Shown piece after piece: positions 61,903-64,000 of a stretch of DNA of 64,000 nucleotides. Position 1 is the first letter of the stretch. The number at the start of each line of letters is the position of its first letter. The notes under the pieces were generated by a model. The model ran no database searches and was not told where the DNA came from. It saw only the letters and a program-made list of their open reading frames with translations. Source of the DNA: Sphingomonadales bacterium. Lineage in GTDB: Bacteria; Pseudomonadota; Alphaproteobacteria; Sphingomonadales; Sphingomonadaceae. The stretch covers positions 124,001 through 188,000 of the forward strand of contig JAACPW010000003.1 in assembly GCA_009995225.1 (NCBI GenBank), given 5' to 3'. The position numbers and the translations under genes are program-made.

Positions 61903-62105
61903 TGCGGCTCCAGGCTTCGGGAGCGCGTACCTTGATGCCGCTGGCAGGCAGTTTCAGCAGGAAAATGCGCTTCGCAGTCGGCCCTTCGGCGCTGCCGCCG
62001 CATCGCCGCGCGGTTAATCGCCCCACGCCACAGCAGGACTGCCAGCACCAGGCCCTGCACGGCGCAAATCGACAGCGAAATGCTCATGGGCTCGAACGAA
62101 ATCAT
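61823..62105 (-). pseudogene. Broken gene pieces on the minus strand
   Basis: Two protein-like stretches in different frames. Near 62105-62010 the translation MSISLSICAVQGLVLAVLLW with RGAINRAA looks like the N-terminal membrane part of a membrane-bound regulator. Between about 61990 and 61823 another frame reads SGIKVRAPEAWSRNGIASFA followed by VDQLVVPTLADFEAG. Neither gives an intact gene, and they do not join in one frame. Low-confidence reading of a decayed or rearranged locus. Confidence 0.4.
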
Positions 62106-62417
62106 CACCGCTTCTATGCTGCAGCACAGGCCGTTTTGAAATATGCAGTTTGGATCAAAGCTGCGGCGTTTCATCCACCGGCGAACGTGGTGAGTTGCAC
62201 GCTTGCGAAACGGCCATATGGGAGTCGATTGGCCTGCGCATCCGGCGGCGCTTGCCTCAAATGAGGTTCTCGGCCCCAGAGGACTGCTATGGATGGCCGG
62301 TCATTGATTGTCGCAAGGCAATCGGCACATTCCGGCGCCCCGAACATTCACCGATCATTCAACCTCTAACCACCATCAAAGGGCCGGGAAATCGATAATA
62401 AACGGGAAACGCATCGC
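62106..62417. other. Intergenic region, nothing recognised
   Basis: 312 bases between the broken gene and the Cys-rich gene. I see no convincing coding sequence or hairpin; it includes the start region of the next gene. Confidence 0.45.
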
Positions 62418-62687
62418 ATGACGCAGAAACGGATCAGCAAATTTGCCCTGGGGATCAGCGCGATTTTCATGATGATGGGCGTGACGGGAACTGCGATTGC
62501 CGCCCCTGACCCTGGCAAGAAGGCTTGCGCAAAAGAGGCGCGCGTTCTGTGCCCGGCGGAGATGAAGGCACTGAGCCGCAAGCGCGTGGAAGCCTGCATG
62601 ATCAAGAATATCGAAAAGACATCGCCGACGTGCAAGGCGGCCATGCTGAGGATAAAGGCCGAACGCGAAGACGCAGGCAAAACTTGA
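62418..62687 (+). CDS. Small cysteine-rich exported protein
   Basis: 89 residues. Signal peptide (about 1-28, GTAIAAP), then a mature part with four cysteines spaced C-x7-C-x14-C-x11-C (ACAKEARVLC, VEACMIKN, SPTCKAAML) and many lysines and arginines. The spacing resembles cysteine-rich repeat proteins of the Golgi-protein-1 type found in small bacterial proteins. It converges on the ICMT gene with a 1-base gap. Function unknown. Confidence 0.7.
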   Translation: MTQKRISKFALGISAIFMMMGVTGTAIAAPDPGKKACAKEARVLCPAEMKALSRKRVEACMIKNIEKTSPTCKAAMLRIKAEREDAGKT

Positions 62688-62688
62688 A

Positions 62689-63183
62689 CTAGGATCTCTG
62701 GTTCGCATAGGCCGCATTTTCCGCGCGGATCCGAACCCATAACATCGCAGCATTGAGCGCCGAGTAGATGAGCGCCACCCAGATCAGGCCAAACATCAAA
62801 GGCAGCACCGCAATCTCGGCGATCACGACAAAATAGTTCGGATGGCGCATGAACCGGAATGGGCCGCGCACCACCAGCGGTTCGTTCTGCGGAACGATGA
62901 TCCGGGTGGTCCAGCGCCGTCCCAACGTTGCGAGCACCCAAATGCGAAAGAGCTGAAGCGCCGCAAATACGGCCAGCAGCGGCATGATGACGGGCTTGCC
63001 CGGGGCCATCGCCCACAGCGCTGCCAACCAGGATGCATGCATCAACACCATGACCGGATAATGCGATCGGCCGTGTTCAACAGCGCCGTTCGCGATGAGC
63101 GCTTTGGTGTTGATCTGCGCGATGACCAGTTCCGACGCTCTTTGCAGCGTCACAAAAATCATGATCGCGATTGGCAAGGTCAT
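62689..63183 (-). CDS. Isoprenylcysteine methyltransferase-like membrane enzyme
   Basis: 164 residues, about four hydrophobic segments and the ICMT motif RGPFRFMRHPNYFVV. Overlaps the type III polyketide synthase gene by 4 bases (ATGA). In phenolic-lipid clusters a methyltransferase of this family O-methylates the polyketide product, which is the best guess here. Confidence 0.85.
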   Translation of the reverse strand: MTLPIAIMIFVTLQRASELVIAQINTKALIANGAVEHGRSHYPVMVLMHASWLAALWAMAPGKPVIMPLLAVFAALQLFRIWVLATLGRRWTTRIIVPQNEPLVVRGPFRFMRHPNYFVVIAEIAVLPLMFGLIWVALIYSALNAAMLWVRIRAENAAYANQRS

Positions 63184-64000
63184 GCTGCGCTCCGCAAAGT
63201 AACCGAACTCGCCGTGAACCCGGGCCCCAGAGCGGTCATGACCGAGAGTGGCGGCAGCCCGGTCTTGCGCGCACGGTCCAGAACAAACAGGGCGGTGGGG
63301 GCGGACATGTTGCCGTGCAACCGCAGCACTTCGCGCTCATCATTGAGCGCGCCTAGCGGAAGCGAAAGCGCCGTTTCGATCGCATCAACCACCTTTGCGC
63401 CGCCGGGATGGCAGATGAACCGGTCCACATCGCCGATCTGCAAGCCCAGCGGTGCCAACATGGCTTCGACCGCGCCGCGGAATTCCTTTCGCGCAAACGT
63501 CGGAATGGCCCGGTTCAGAACGACACCCAATCCGGCTGGCTCCATCTGCCAACCCATGATGTCGAGCGTGTCGGGCCAGGTCCTTTCGGCGCTGCCGATG
63601 ATGACCGCAAATCCTTCGTCGCCGGGTCGGATCACACAAGCCGCCGCGCCGTCACCAAACAGAGCGGTCGAGACGATGTCCGCCTTGCCGACATTTTCCG
63701 TGCGCAACGCCAAACTGCATAACTCCACCGTGACAAACAGCACAGTAGCGCCCTGATCCACCCTTGCCAGCTTCGCAGCCAGTCCAAGCCCGGTGACTCC
63801 GCCAGCGCAGCCTAGGCCGAACACGGGCACTCTGCCAACGTTGTCGCGGAACCCCATCCGGGCCATCGCGCGCGCCTCAAGACTGGGTGTGGCGATGCCG
63901 GTGGACGATACGGTGACAATTGCGTCCACGTCGGACGCTGCGATGCCTGCGTCATCCAAGGCTTTTTGCGCCGCTTCAACAAACAGGTCGAGCGCCACTT
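63180..64000 (-). CDS. Type III polyketide synthase, C-terminal part
   Basis: The gene runs off the right edge; 273 residues are visible out of about 350. Catalytic triad by spacing: Cys64 in FGLGCAGG, His197 in FICHPGG and Asn230 in HGNMSAPT (numbering from the codon at 63998), with the His-Asn spacing of 33 seen in chalcone synthases. The end TALGPGFTASSV is also typical. Alkylpyrone or alkylresorcinol synthesis is likely given the following ICMT-like gene. The 5' end is outside the window. Confidence 0.9.
   Translation of the reverse strand, partial: VALDLFVEAAQKALDDAGIAASDVDAIVTVSSTGIATPSLEARAMARMGFRDNVGRVPVFGLGCAGGVTGLGLAAKLARVDQGATVLFVTVELCSLALRTENVGKADIVSTALFGDGAAACVIRPGDEGFAVIIGSAERTWPDTLDIMGWQMEPAGLGVVLNRAIPTFARKEFRGAVEAMLAPLGLQIGDVDRFICHPGGAKVVDAIETALSLPLGALNDEREVLRLHGNMSAPTALFVLDRARKTGLPPLSVMTALGPGFTASSVTLRSAA

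Noticed and set aside
1..64000. tRNA, rRNA, riboswitch, CRISPR or insertion sequences
   Set aside because: None recognised on either strand by eye; a covariance-model scan (Rfam, tRNAscan) would be the decisive check.

Overview
The window is GC-rich, densely coded DNA from an alphaproteobacterium. It most likely comes from Sphingomonadales (Sphingomonadaceae or Erythrobacteraceae). This rests on the nfuA - nitroreductase - tsaB - rimI - mucR - fur - plsC gene order, very large TonB-dependent receptors of the Caulobacter/Sphingomonas type, a tryptophan-halogenase-like gene beside one of them, a class II DAHP synthase, and the ethylmalonyl-CoA pathway enzyme methylsuccinyl-CoA dehydrogenase. 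I found no tRNA, rRNA, CRISPR array, insertion sequence or prophage.

1-7700 (+): the end of phoH, then a four-gene MacAB-type efflux operon (outer-membrane lipoprotein, membrane-fusion protein, ATPase, permease) inserted between phoH and ybeY, then ybeY, corC and a LysR regulator. 7900-12350 (-): plsC, fur, mucR, rimI, tsaB, a nitroreductase and nfuA. 12400-20400 (+): a double-domain M16 peptidase, a class II DAHP synthase, the ergothioneine pair egtB-egtD and a renalase-like flavoprotein. 20370-23800 (-): a tightly packed four-gene surface-polymer operon (nucleotidyltransferase, HAD phosphatase, CDP-glycerol-type transferase, FkbM methyltransferase).

23880-34680 is a beta-glucan utilisation locus: a halogenase-like flavoprotein diverging from a TonB receptor, then GH16 endoglucanase, LacI regulator, MFS importer and GH3 beta-glucosidase. 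Two LacI-type palindromes with a shared core lie in the divergent promoter and in front of the GH3 gene. The receptor would take up oligosaccharides trimmed by GH16, GH3 would release glucose, the MFS protein would import it, and the LacI protein would control the set.

34680-52600 contains a DUF1501/DUF1800 secreted pair, an alkylsulfatase, a cysteine-free ArsR regulator with a beta-carbonic anhydrase and a SulP permease (a probable bicarbonate-uptake operon), an acyl-CoA dehydrogenase, a second large TonB receptor, mcd, a receiver-only response regulator, a tyrosine/serine phosphatase, trxB and two tandem MAPEG genes. 52600-53470 is gene debris: an ArsR fragment and a SulP fragment cut off at the same point.

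53468-61126 is the most intriguing part. An ECF sigma factor and its RskA-like anti-sigma factor diverge from a five-gene block encoding a DUF4331 protein split into two chains (the second apparently permuted), a TPR protein, a HupE/UreJ-type permease and a third TonB receptor. I read this as an ECF-controlled envelope uptake system, probably for a metal, but the substrate cannot be read from the sequence. The window ends with a broken gene region, a small cysteine-rich exported protein, and a type III polyketide synthase coupled to an isoprenylcysteine-methyltransferase-like enzyme (phenolic-lipid or alkylpyrone type).
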